Source: Sorangium cellulosum
GTDB taxonomy: Bacteria > Myxococcota_A > Polyangia > Polyangiales > Polyangiaceae
Direction: 5' to 3'
DNA: 32,776 bases
Assembly (NCBI GenBank): GCA_020720045.1
Contig: DYPH01000068.1
Span: 1 to 32,776, forward strand
The translations under genes were made by a program, and so were the position numbers. Positions 1 through 7,137 of the stretch are shown in pieces (within the stretch, counting starts at the first letter, position 1; each line of letters begins with the position of its first letter). The notes beneath the pieces are model-generated. The model was not told where the DNA came from. It saw only the letters and a program-made list of their open reading frames with translations, and did no database searches.

Positions 1-52
1 AGTTGGATCCGCCGTCAACGCGGCGGATCGATGCAACCCACGGGCGGTCTAG

Positions 53-442
53 GGCGTTCAGCTCAGCCTAAACAGAGAGCTGACAAACGTCGAAGGGTGG
101 ACGAAAGGTTACGCGACAACGGGGCCGCAGGTGGAGGCGGTTGTGACCGGCAGGGCTCCGACGCCGACCGCTGCCCACCTCTACGTCTTGACCGCCTCCA
201 ACGGAGAACTCGCGCTCCGTGTTGATGGCGTCCAGGTGGACAAGAAGATCGGCTTCGTGGAGAACAGTTTCGTCGAAAACGGAAACTTGCCGCTCAACTT
301 GGGGGCGTACTCGAGCACGACCAACGCTCAGTTCGGCTTTGTCGGGGCGATGGGAATGTTTGCACTCTACACGCGACCGTTGGCAGTGGCCGACATTGCA
401 GCCGGCGAGACGGCGACGAAGGCGGCGTGGGGGATCCCCTGA
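53..442 (+). pseudogene. C-terminal remnant of a LamG/concanavalin-like domain protein
   Basis: The open frame ends in a pattern typical of the last strands of LamG-like (concanavalin A-like) jelly rolls: a segment reading HLYVLTASNGELALRVDGV, then a glycine-rich strand, a final aromatic strand (MFALYTRPL) and a short helix. The frame is closed by an in-frame TAG at 50-52, just before the recognisable domain. The only conventional start inside is a GTG at 131, which would begin in the middle of the fold. The first half of the domain is therefore either outside the window in another frame (frameshift) or lost. Such domains usually sit in secreted or surface proteins that bind glycans. I call it a broken or 5'-truncated gene. 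The family assignment comes from strand pattern only. Confidence 0.45.
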
Positions 443-445
443 CGT

Positions 446-850
446 TCAGTTCGTTACGAGGAGCGTGGGGCGACCGTTCTTCACCGTCGGTTTGACGGCG
501 GCGACCCCCTCCTCGGCGGCGAACCCCTTGAGATCGTTCTTCTCTTCCATCCACTCGGAAAATCGGCGCCAGACGGCGATGGCGTCTTCGTCAGGGAGGG
601 CGACACCATCGATCTCCACCGCGAGCGTCTTTGCCGGCTTTGCCGCAGTGTCGACGTCCGTTTCGGCGACGCGTGTCGGCGCCTCCACCTTTGGTGCCGG
701 TCTTGGCGCGCTTCGCGTGGGGGCGGTCGTCGGCTTTTGCGCAGGCTTTTTGGCCGGCTTCGCCGAGTGAGCCGGCGGCGGCTTCGGCGCGCTTCGCTTC
801 AACGTCGCGCCACCACCCATGGGCGGCTTCTTCGGGACTTCCGTGCTCAT
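446..850 (-). CDS. Small Lys/Pro/Ala-rich hypothetical protein
   Basis: This encodes 134 residues from the ATG at 850. A longer frame exists, but this start is preferred because it overlaps the stop of the upstream LURP-one-like gene by one base (TGATG), which suggests translational coupling. Roughly residues 1-70 are low-complexity Lys/Pro/Ala, probably disordered. The C-terminal half (from about residue 75) is a compact charged segment containing AVWRRFSEWMEEKN and ending in a short strand-like stretch before VTN. No signal peptide or membrane segment is visible. I do not recognise the family. The coupling implies a role linked to its upstream neighbour. Confidence 0.6.
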   Translation of the reverse strand: MSTEVPKKPPMGGGATLKRSAPKPPPAHSAKPAKKPAQKPTTAPTRSAPRPAPKVEAPTRVAETDVDTAAKPAKTLAVEIDGVALPDEDAIAVWRRFSEWMEEKNDLKGFAAEEGVAAVKPTVKNGRPTLLVTN

Positions 851-1326
851 CAGAAGTTGAAGTGCTGGTAGATCGCAATCGAACAAAGCAGCCCGGCGTG
901 GGGATCGAGGTCGTCGGCGACCTCGAGATCAAAAGCATCCCGAAAGGACTGCTTTCGCTTCACGGAAAACGCCGAGTTCCCGGCTGCGTCTTTGCAGGAA
1001 AATACGTTCCCCATGACGCCGCCATTTGCCGAATACACTTTTTCTCCGACCTCGAGCCGGAAGCGCTTCGTCAAAGAAAGTGCAGGAAAAACGAGCGCAC
1101 AGAGGGTCTTCCCTGCGGGATCAAAGCAGTTGAACGTCGTTTGAAGGAAGTTTCCCTCCATGGTCGCGAGAACCTTTCCCGACTCGCCTTCAGGTCCAAA
1201 GAGCGCGAGCTTTGGCGTCGTCGTCATCACCTTTCCGGTCGCAACGTAGGAGAGCGTATCCCCCTCGCGGATCTCGTACTGAGGGGTAAGAGCGACCAGG
1301 CGTTGAACGACGTTAAAGGTAGGCAT
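850..1326 (-). CDS. LURP-one-related / tubby-like fold protein
   Basis: The protein has 158 residues from an ATG at 1326; an upstream extension of the frame has no domain character and is not used. The sequence has the repeating beta-strand pattern of the LURP-one-related (YxjI-like, tubby C-terminal-like) superfamily: a YEIREGD opening, strands such as EGNFLQTTFNCFDPAGK, a middle strand around FRLEVGEKVYSAN, and a closing FRDAFDLEVADDLDPHAGLLCSIAIYQHF resembling the family's final strand plus hydrophobic helix. Bacterial members are small cytosolic or membrane-associated proteins of mostly unknown role, sometimes likened to phospholipid scramblases. It is divergent from the gene at 1512 and coupled to the small downstream gene. 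The fold call is fairly confident; the function is unknown. Confidence 0.6.
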   Translation of the reverse strand: MPTFNVVQRLVALTPQYEIREGDTLSYVATGKVMTTTPKLALFGPEGESGKVLATMEGNFLQTTFNCFDPAGKTLCALVFPALSLTKRFRLEVGEKVYSANGGVMGNVFSCKDAAGNSAFSVKRKQSFRDAFDLEVADDLDPHAGLLCSIAIYQHFNF

Positions 1327-1511
1327 GCAGGCGACTCTCGACGTGGGGTGGGCGTTTCGCGGACGGAGCGAAGAATACGCGGCGGACTGTTTCCGTTCGA
1401 TCAAAAAGACCGACTGCGGGAACGCCGCGGCTTTCAAAGAATTCGCAGCGGTCGCGAGGATACGCGGATTTCGTTCCGTAGGCACAATTTGCTAAGGCGC
1501 TCGCTGCCCTC

Positions 1512-2186
1512 ATGTCGATCGCCTATTCCGCGGAAGTTGGAAACTACACGCTGTTCCTCGATGACAGCGGCGTTTGCGTTCGGGTCGACAGCTTTCGCGG
1601 TCGCGGGCCCGAGGAAGAGAGCGCGGAAGAGCGCTACCTCGGGGCGCAGTTTGTGGCCGCCCTCGACGTGACCGTCCCCGGCGGTCTCCTCGCGCTGCCG
1701 CAGGTCGGCGCGCAGCTGCTTCTCGGTCGTGTCACCGACGGCCGCATCGCGCTCCTCCGGACGCGGACGGTGACAAAATTCACTGATTTTACAACCGAAA
1801 ACAGCACAGGACGGCGCCCGATCCCGCCACCGCCGCCGAGCGCTTCGCGCCTGCCGCCGCCCCGCCTTCCGTCGGCGCCTCCGCCGGTCCCTTCGGCAAC
1901 GTTCCTCCCTACGGCAAATCGGAGCACGCGCGCGTCGGTGCCGCCCAATCCCTATGCAGCCTCGCGGCCGGCCACGGAGCCGCCGCCGGCGCCAGAAATT
2001 CGGGACTCAACGCCGCCGCCCCGCGGAGCTCCGAAGGCGGAAGATCCGCTACGATCGCAAGTATTTACGCTTGCTCAACTCGCCACGAAAGACGAGCGAC
2101 GCCCCCTCGCGACGGCGCCGCCCCACAAACGGCCGACGATCGCGCCGCGGTCGGACCGCCCACCGCCCCGCCGCGAGGATGAGTAG
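1512..2186 (+). CDS. Proline-rich hypothetical protein
   Basis: This encodes 224 residues from the ATG at 1512. Residues 1-95 form a beta-rich region (YTLFLDDSGVCVRVDSF, then ALPQVGAQLLLGRVTDGRIALLRTRTV). The remaining residues are a Pro/Ala/Arg-rich, probably disordered tail with several PPPP runs and a short possible helix (SQVFTLAQLATKDERR). There is no signal peptide or membrane helix. It points toward the Ser/Thr kinase gene 177 bp downstream. Proline-rich tails like this also appear in that kinase's linker, so a shared signalling role is possible, but this is inference only. Family not recognised. Confidence 0.55.
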   Translation: MSIAYSAEVGNYTLFLDDSGVCVRVDSFRGRGPEEESAEERYLGAQFVAALDVTVPGGLLALPQVGAQLLLGRVTDGRIALLRTRTVTKFTDFTTENSTGRRPIPPPPPSASRLPPPRLPSAPPPVPSATFLPTANRSTRASVPPNPYAASRPATEPPPAPEIRDSTPPPRGAPKAEDPLRSQVFTLAQLATKDERRPLATAPPHKRPTIAPRSDRPPPRREDE

Positions 2187-2363
2187 GACGCGAAACCGTG
2201 ACCGCCGAATCAGCTATTGCCTGAAGCGCGCGGTTTCGGATACCCGTAGAGGCGCATGTCTTGCGCCCCTCGTAGGGGCCGTCGAGCGGCGAGTTTTTGC
2301 GGCGTCGTTGCCGTTTTTGCCACGGAAGCAGTTCGAAGCGAGCCGAAGCCCGGCGCCCCCCTG

Positions 2364-3770
2364 ATGGAAGAGTTCGACAGGACCGGTACCCGCTTCGCGG
2401 GAAAATGGCAGCTTGAACGGCTACTTGGCCGTGGCGGCATGGCGGAGGTCTATGCGGGCACCCACCGCAATGGCCACAAAGTCGCGCTGAAGATCTTGCT
2501 TCCGCGCGCCATGCGCAGCCCGGAGATCCTCGCGCGCTTTCAGCGCGAGGGGTACGTCGGGAACAAGATCAACCATCCTGGCGTCGTCAAAGTCCTCGAC
2601 GACGGCGAGGACGAAAAGGGGGCGCCGTTCCTGGTGCTCGAACTCCTCGAAGGGGGAGCCCTCGACTCCTGGGTCGGGCGCGGCCAGCGGCTCGCAACGG
2701 GGCTGGCGCTTCGTGTGGCCATGCAGGTCGCCGAAGTCCTTGAAGCGGCCCACATGGTCGGCATCCTCCACCGCGACATCAAGCCGTCCAACATCGTCCT
2801 CCTCCCGGATGGGCAGGTAAAGATTCTCGATTTTGGCATTGCCCGCCTCGCGGAGACCGAAGGGGACGGCGAGCAGCTCACCACGGCGGGCGATATTTTG
2901 GGCTCGCCCGGGTACATGGCGCCTGAGCAGGTCACCGGAAACCGCGATGACACGGGCCCCTGGTCCGACCAATTCGCGCTTGGAATGACCGCAATTACGC
3001 TGCTTTCCGGGCGTAAACTTCGCGAATCGCCTTCGGCCGCGCTGCTGTTTGCGATGGTCGCCAACGAGGAGGTCAACGTCCCCTCGGCCCGCGACATGAA
3101 CGTCTCCGAGGCGATCCGTGACGTCTTCGCACGCGCCGTCGCCTTCGACCCTTCCCAGCGCTTCCCCGACCTCAGCAGCTTTCGCCGCGCCCTCGCCGCC
3201 GCCGCCGGCAGCCAGTATGGTCGCCTCGGCACTGACGCCGCCCCTTCGCCAGAAGGCGTGGTCACTCAAGAGGATCCGACCCAGGACGAAGCGATGCGCA
3301 AGTCGCTCGCGCACGCCTTCGCCCTCGACGACCTCGACGAAGACGACGCCGCCACCCTGATGGCGCCCGCGAACTACATGCCCGGCGAACTCCCCGCCGG
3401 CTTCCGTTCTCCGATTTCGGCGCCGCCCCCGGCACCGTCCCCCAATGCGGGGCCGATGCTCCCGCGGAACGCGCCTCCGCCGCCAGCGCCCCCTTCCGGG
3501 CGCCTTCCGGGCATGCTCGCGCAACCTAAACCGATGAATTTCGAGGAGGCGCCGCCCCCGCGACCGCCGTCCCCGTCGTTCGCACAGGTGCCTCCGCCAC
3601 CGGCGATGCGCCCCCCTCAGCGCACAGCCCCCGGCTCCGCGGAAGAGTGGAACCCGGTGTCAACGCGCGCCGCTGCGGCGCCGCCGGCGAAGCCGCTTTG
3701 GCCGTATTTCATCGCCGTCGGTGTGCTTGTCGTCGCGGCAGCAGCGGTCCTCGGGTTCGCCCTCCGCTGA
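2364..3770 (+). CDS. Hanks-type Ser/Thr protein kinase, membrane anchored
   Basis: The protein is a eukaryotic-like Ser/Thr kinase of 468 residues. The glycine loop (LGRGGMAEVY) begins near residue 21, the ATP-binding lysine lies in KVALK near 43, the catalytic loop HRDIKPSN is at 136-143, the DFG motif is near 156-158, and the activation segment ends in GYMAPEQ. A Pro-rich linker (about residues 290-435) leads to one C-terminal transmembrane helix (about 446-466) and a very short tail, so the kinase domain is cytosolic and the protein is tail-anchored without an extracellular sensor. The frame could start at 2256, but that extension is Arg-rich and unrelated to kinases, so I use the ATG at 2364, just before the kinase fold. 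The substrate is unknown. A strong terminator follows. Confidence 0.9.
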   Translation: MEEFDRTGTRFAGKWQLERLLGRGGMAEVYAGTHRNGHKVALKILLPRAMRSPEILARFQREGYVGNKINHPGVVKVLDDGEDEKGAPFLVLELLEGGALDSWVGRGQRLATGLALRVAMQVAEVLEAAHMVGILHRDIKPSNIVLLPDGQVKILDFGIARLAETEGDGEQLTTAGDILGSPGYMAPEQVTGNRDDTGPWSDQFALGMTAITLLSGRKLRESPSAALLFAMVANEEVNVPSARDMNVSEAIRDVFARAVAFDPSQRFPDLSSFRRALAAAAGSQYGRLGTDAAPSPEGVVTQEDPTQDEAMRKSLAHAFALDDLDEDDAATLMAPANYMPGELPAGFRSPISAPPPAPSPNAGPMLPRNAPPPPAPPSGRLPGMLAQPKPMNFEEAPPPRPPSPSFAQVPPPPAMRPPQRTAPGSAEEWNPVSTRAAAAPPAKPLWPYFIAVGVLVVAAAAVLGFALR

Positions 3771-3801
3771 CCTACCCGCTGGCAAGGCGAAGGAAAAGAA
3801 A

Positions 3802-3841
3802 TGCCCGTCCCTGCACCCGCAGGTGGCGGGCAAGCTTTTTT
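3802..3841 (+). terminator. Rho-independent terminator after the kinase gene
   Basis: TGCCCG at 3802-3807 pairs with CGGGCA at 3827-3832, and inside this CCTGC pairs with GCAGG around a 4-base loop. A run of six T follows at 3836-3841. It lies about 30 bp after the kinase stop codon. Confidence 0.85.
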
Positions 3842-3920
3842 ATTTGCTTCATTTTTTATGGATGCTTCCGCGACACGCATTTTTTTCTTTGCGCGTCTCC
3901 GATCGGCGTGTAGACGGAAC

Positions 3921-3932
3921 GGAGACGTCTCC
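3921..3932. promoter_or_regulatory. 12-bp perfect palindrome upstream of the GH104 lipoprotein gene
   Basis: GGAGACGTCTCC is its own reverse complement and lies 34 bp before the ATG at 3967, between the preceding terminator and a clear ribosome binding site (TAGGAG at 3954-3959). The position fits an operator for a dimeric regulator. No regulator is identified. Confidence 0.35.
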
Positions 3933-3966
3933 ACGGCGTCTCTAACATCCTGGTAGGAGTCTCCCG

Positions 3967-4572
3967 ATGCTTCGTCGCCTCTTCCCTGTTCTCGTCGCCC
4001 TCCCCCTCGCCGCTGGCTCCGTTGGGTGCGCCCAAGGGAGTGCCGGGGACGATTTTTCGACCAACGCCGATTTCGAAGCCGACGAGCTTCGCGTCGGGGA
4101 ATCGTGCTCGCCGAGCCGCGCGGTCGGGGTCGTTTCGAAGAAGCGCAAGGCGTTCCTCGACACCATCGCCTACGCGGAAGGTACGCGGAATGCGGGCGGC
4201 GCGGATGGCTACAACGTCCTGTATTCCTTCAAACTTATTTCGGACTGCTCCAGCCATCCGAACAAGACCATCTGCGCGGGGAACTACTGCTCGACGGCGG
4301 CGGGGCGCTACCAGTTCCTCACGCGAACCTGGAAGGGGCTCCGCCTGCCGACGTTCAAGCCGGAAAACCAGGAACGCGGCGCGATGAAGCTCCTGTCCGC
4401 GCGAAGCATCACGCTCCCGGAGACGCGGACGATGACGGCGACCGAGTTCAAAAACGCCATGGATAAGGCCTCCTACGAGTGGGCCTCGCTCCCGCCGGGC
4501 CGCTACGGGCAGCCGCAGAGGAGCCTCAGCTCGCTGCGCACGGTCTACTGCAACGCCGCTGGCGGCTGCTGA
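3967..4572 (+). CDS. GH104-type (lambda R endolysin-like) lytic transglycosylase lipoprotein
   Basis: This encodes 201 residues with a lipoprotein-type signal (hydrophobic stretch ending GSVGC, lipid-anchored Cys near residue 21). From about residue 58 it follows phage lambda R endolysin (glycoside hydrolase family 104): AFLDTIAYAEGT with the presumed catalytic Glu at 71, then GYNVL, a D-x-SSHP segment, the substrate-groove motif STAAGRYQFLTRTW, and the C-terminal YEWASLPPGRYGQ. The known lambda R reaction is non-hydrolytic cleavage of the MurNAc-GlcNAc bond, giving 1,6-anhydro products. Two cysteines in the DCSSHPNKTICAGNYC region suggest disulfides suited to the periplasm. A good ribosome site (TAGGAG) precedes the ATG. 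Without holin or spanin genes nearby, this looks like a domesticated envelope enzyme, for remodelling or predation, not prophage debris. Confidence 0.82.
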   Translation: MLRRLFPVLVALPLAAGSVGCAQGSAGDDFSTNADFEADELRVGESCSPSRAVGVVSKKRKAFLDTIAYAEGTRNAGGADGYNVLYSFKLISDCSSHPNKTICAGNYCSTAAGRYQFLTRTWKGLRLPTFKPENQERGAMKLLSARSITLPETRTMTATEFKNAMDKASYEWASLPPGRYGQPQRSLSSLRTVYCNAAGGC

Positions 4573-4585
4573 AGCGGACCTTCGC

Positions 4586-5353
4586 GTGGTTCGAAACGGA
4601 CGTGCCTACGCCGGGATCGCGATTTTTGTCGCGTTTCTCGGCGTTTTTGCCTGGAGAACTCAGACGGCGCCAAACGCGCGCACGCCGGCGCCTCGTGCGC
4701 CTGCGAGCGAGGAGGTGACGGTTGCCCCAAAAGAACCGCCGACGCCGCCTTCCGCAATAAGCAACGATTTTGGTACGTTACCGAGTACAGACGCGGCGGC
4801 GACCGTCGATGCCGGCGACGACGACGAGAACCCCTTCGCCGACCAGGAGGCGCTGAAGCAGGCGCTGGCCCAAGAGGGACTTGGCGCCCTTCCGAAGCTT
4901 CTCGCCGTCGATGTCGCGAAGGACGGCTACGCAGCCGCGGTTGCCATTGAGGGGCTCGGTGCGCTCGCGGCCGAAGCAACTCCTGGAGATCGTGCCAAAA
5001 TTCGGGGGCGCCTCACGGAGATTTTGCGCAGCGAAGAGAAGCGGTCCGGCGGCGCCGACAATCGTGGGGCGGCCGGGAATGCATCGATGGCGATCGATGC
5101 GCTCCTCGCCGTCGGCGATGGGGACGCCGCGAAAGCACTCGCGAAAGAGCTCGCCGACCCGGCGATCCCGATTCATCACGGAACGACGATCGTCCTCGGC
5201 CTGACGAAGCTCAACGCCGCGGAAGCGCTCCCGGAGATTCGAGATTTTGCCAAGCGGGTCGGCAACGAACGGGCCGACGACGACTTCGAAAAGCAGGTCC
5301 TCGCCGAGGCGACCGAGGCTTGCGACAAGGCGATCGCAGCCTTCGCGAAGTAG
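4586..5353 (+). CDS. Membrane-anchored helical-repeat (HEAT-like) protein
   Basis: The product has 255 residues from a GTG at 4586, 13 bp after the lysozyme-like gene. An N-terminal membrane helix (about residues 9-24, AGIAIFVAFLGVFAW) is followed by an Ala/Pro/Asp-rich linker to about residue 85, then repeated amphipathic helices (LKQALAQEGLGALPKLL, GYAAAVAIEGLGALAAEA, ASMAIDALLAVGDGDAAKAL, GTTIVLGLTKLNAAEALPEI) resembling HEAT/ARM-type repeats. This suggests a periplasm-facing scaffold. The stop is a TAG at 5351-5353; the same frame then stays open to 5899 through a 57-bp tandem repeat, so the natural protein may be longer if TAG is a mutation or is read through. The function is unknown. 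Confidence 0.65.
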   Translation: MVRNGRAYAGIAIFVAFLGVFAWRTQTAPNARTPAPRAPASEEVTVAPKEPPTPPSAISNDFGTLPSTDAAATVDAGDDDENPFADQEALKQALAQEGLGALPKLLAVDVAKDGYAAAVAIEGLGALAAEATPGDRAKIRGRLTEILRSEEKRSGGADNRGAAGNASMAIDALLAVGDGDAAKALAKELADPAIPIHHGTTIVLGLTKLNAAEALPEIRDFAKRVGNERADDDFEKQVLAEATEACDKAIAAFAK

Positions 5354-5359
5354 CTGCTC

Positions 5360-5695
5360 GGAACCGCCGGAGGCGGTGAGGAAACGGCGCGCACACACGG
5401 AGCTGCGCGTCCGCCCGGAACCGCCGGAGGCGGTGAGGAAACGGCGAGCACGGATGCAGATGCGCGTCCGCCCGGAACCGCCGTAGGCGGTGAGGAAACG
5501 GCGAGCACGGATGCAGATGCTCGTCCGCCCGGAACCGCCGTAGGCGGTGAGGAAACGGCGAGCACGGATGCAGATGCTCGTCCGCCCGGAACCGCCGTAG
5601 GCGGTGAGGAAACGGCGAGCACGGATGCAGATGCGCGTCCGCCCGGAACCGCCGTAGGCGGTGAGGAAACGGCGAGCATGGATGCAGACGTGGAT
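5360..5695 (+). repeat. 57-bp minisatellite, six copies
   Basis: Units begin at 5360, 5417, 5474, 5531, 5588 and 5645, each opening GGAACCGCC. Each contains a small hairpin, ACCGCC-NNN-GGCGGT, with core GGA in copies 1-2 and GTA in copies 3-6. Copies 3-6 are nearly identical, pointing to recent expansion. The unit is 19 codons long, so frame is kept. The array begins 7 bp after a stop codon. There are no unique spacers, so it is not a CRISPR array. Confidence 0.95.
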
Positions 5696-5749
5696 CCCGA
5701 CGGCGACGCGACCCTCGTTGGTACCTTCGCCGACTTCGCCGCCGACGCC

Positions 5750-5828
5750 TATGGAAGTGGGCCCGCCGTCCCTCGCGACGCCGCCCCCACCAAATGTGAT
5801 GGCGCTTTTCAACCGCACGCTCCGGTCC
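5750..5828 (-). repeat. Degenerate copy of the dispersed palindromic element
   Basis: Read on the minus strand, this shares TCGCGA, GACGGCGGGCCC and CTTCCA with the two better copies at 6454-6542 and 17082-17157, and has the same inner hairpin position: CCATCA (complement of 5797-5802) pairs with TGGTGG (complement of 5787-5792) around a 4-base loop. The far outer arm (about 5803-5828) has decayed and no longer shows GGGCCCG. The translated peptide VARDGGP is shared by all three copies. Confidence 0.65.
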
Positions 5829-5895
5829 CCGCGCCGCTGATCGTCGCTCGGCCCAGCCTCTTCGCGCGGTTCCTTGGGTGGATCCGGAGCATCTT

Positions 5896-7053
5896 TTGAG
5901 AATCTACCAACGTTTTTCGCTATTTGTGGCGCTACTGGTGCTGGGCGGCTGCCGGAGAAAGCTCGACGGCGTCGGCGGGTGGGCCGCGTCGCAGACGAAC
6001 ACCTGCGCGATCACCGGCGGCAAGATCGTCTGCTGGGGCTCCGATTTCGGAAAAAGCTCCGCGGTGCCCCTCGCCGGCGTCGAGGACGCAGTCGAGATCG
6101 CGAACGACAACAGCACGTTCTACTGGCGCACCGGCGCCGGTGCCGTGTTCGCATTTTCAAGCAATTTCATAAATTTAGAGGCGGGCATCGATCCTCGTCG
6201 CGGCAAGGTCGCGATCGTCCCGATCGTCGGTTCGGGCGCCTACGGGCTGGCCGAAAACGGGGTGTATTTGGTTGCCACGGAGACGACGAACGAACGCCGC
6301 CGCTTCGCCCTCTTGCCAGCACCGCCCGCGCGTCCGACGGTGACCCACTTCGACCCGATTCCGCTCGCCGCAGGGCCACGGAGCCGACCGCGAGCGGTCG
6401 GGGACGGCTATTTGCGCGACGGCGAGCTCGCCATGCCCGACGTGAGGATCGCCCACGGGCCCGACCGTTCGCGACCGTCAACGGATCCCGTGACGGAAGG
6501 GTCGCGAGAGACGGCGGGCCCACTTCGACACGGGCCCGACCGCGTCCTCGCAGGGCGCTTCGTCGACCGCACCGGCGTCAACAGCCACACGCATTTTGTG
6601 TCCGACGAAACGGGCACGGTGTTCGCCTTCCAAGGTCGCAACGCCGGGGAGCACATTCTCCGCGAAATCTCCGAACTTAAAGGGGCCACGTCGGTCGTCG
6701 ACACGGGAGATCTTCGGTGTGCGGTGTTCGCCGGGGAGCTGCGCTGCTCCGGGAATCGACGCGCCCTCGGCGGAGCGACCGCCGACGGAGAAGCGACCTG
6801 GAAGCTCGTCGCGCTCCCCTTCGACGAGCCGATTCGCGAAGTCGGCGTCGGTGTCGGCTGGGTCGGTGGCGGCTACCCGAATGGGGTCACACGTCCCGAC
6901 TCCAGCAAGAAGAGTTTGGAAGTTTCAGGGTTTGTGGTGGCGATCACCGCGAGCGGCGCTTTCTATCAATGGGGCGACAGCGACTACGGCGCCCTGAACG
7001 GCAACCAGGGCTTCGTCAAGGAGCCGATGCTCGTGAAGCTCCGGCGCTTCTGA
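5896..7053 (+). CDS. RCC1/BLIP-II-like repeat lipoprotein
   Basis: This encodes about 385 residues. I choose the TTG at 5896: it has a good ribosome site (GGAG at 5886-5889), overlaps the preceding frame's TGA, and gives an ideal lipoprotein signal ending LVLGGC. A GTG at 5878 is the alternative. RCC1-like blade motifs are recognisable: TNTCAITGGKIVCWGSD near the N-terminus, DLRCAVFAGELRCSGN, and ITASGAFYQWGDSDYG near the end. This fold makes a beta-propeller-like surface, so the mature lipoprotein is probably a binding protein in the envelope. Residues near 187-215 (HGPDRS...RHGPDR) come from an inserted palindromic element, and the blades around it are poorly conserved. A terminator shared with the converging atpG follows. 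Confidence 0.75.
   Translation: MRIYQRFSLFVALLVLGGCRRKLDGVGGWAASQTNTCAITGGKIVCWGSDFGKSSAVPLAGVEDAVEIANDNSTFYWRTGAGAVFAFSSNFINLEAGIDPRRGKVAIVPIVGSGAYGLAENGVYLVATETTNERRRFALLPAPPARPTVTHFDPIPLAAGPRSRPRAVGDGYLRDGELAMPDVRIAHGPDRSRPSTDPVTEGSRETAGPLRHGPDRVLAGRFVDRTGVNSHTHFVSDETGTVFAFQGRNAGEHILREISELKGATSVVDTGDLRCAVFAGELRCSGNRRALGGATADGEATWKLVALPFDEPIREVGVGVGWVGGGYPNGVTRPDSSKKSLEVSGFVVAITASGAFYQWGDSDYGALNGNQGFVKEPMLVKLRRF
6454..6542 (+). mobile_element. Palindromic mini-element inserted in frame, with 14-bp direct repeats
   Basis: A 65-nt imperfect palindrome (6457-6521) has outer arms GGGCCCG/CGGGCCC, middle arms TCGCGA at 6469 and 6502, and an inner stem CCGTCA (6475-6480)/TGACGG (6491-6496). It is followed by CTTCGACA. 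The 14-mer CACGGGCCCGACCG occurs at 6454-6467 and again at 6529-6542, 75 bp apart, like a target duplication. Removing 75 bp (25 codons) would join HGPDR directly to VLAGRF without a frame change. It encodes no protein of its own. Confidence 0.75.
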
Positions 7054-7084
7054 CCGGCGCACCACAAACACGAAAACACGAAAA

Positions 7085-7114
7085 CGCCCTCGAGTTCCAG
7101 GGAACCGGAGGGCG
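7085..7114. terminator. Bidirectional terminator between converging genes
   Basis: CGCCCTC at 7085-7091 pairs with GAGGGCG at 7108-7114, with TTCC/GGAA extending the stem inside. On the plus side CTTTCGTTT follows; on the minus side TTTTCGTGTTTTC follows. It can end both the RCC1 lipoprotein transcript and the atp operon transcript. Confidence 0.75.
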
Positions 7115-7137
7115 CTTTCGTTTCGGGTTCGTCGCGG

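Larger units (their letters stand above)
5354..5899 (+). other. Open frame continuing past TAG: repeat region plus C-terminal tail
   Basis: This stretch is in the same frame as the gene ending at 5353 and has no conventional start codon until an ATG at 5678. It translates to six copies of a 19-residue unit (GTAVGGEETASTDADARPP in the commonest form) and then an Asp/Ala/Pro-rich tail ending in a hydrophobic segment (LFARFLGWIRSIF). Its TGA stop at 5897-5899 overlaps the likely TTG start of the next gene (TTGA), the arrangement seen in coupled genes. It could be the C-terminal part of the preceding protein (read-through or a recent nonsense mutation), a small gene from 5678, or chance openness of a GC-rich repeat. 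Confidence 0.35.

Noticed and set aside
3967-4572. Prophage remnant
   Set aside because: Only the endolysin-like domain is phage-like. It has a lipoprotein signal, and no other phage genes are nearby.
5360-5695. CRISPR-like array of palindromic repeats
   Set aside because: The units are directly abutting and nearly identical throughout; there are no unique spacers and no cas genes.
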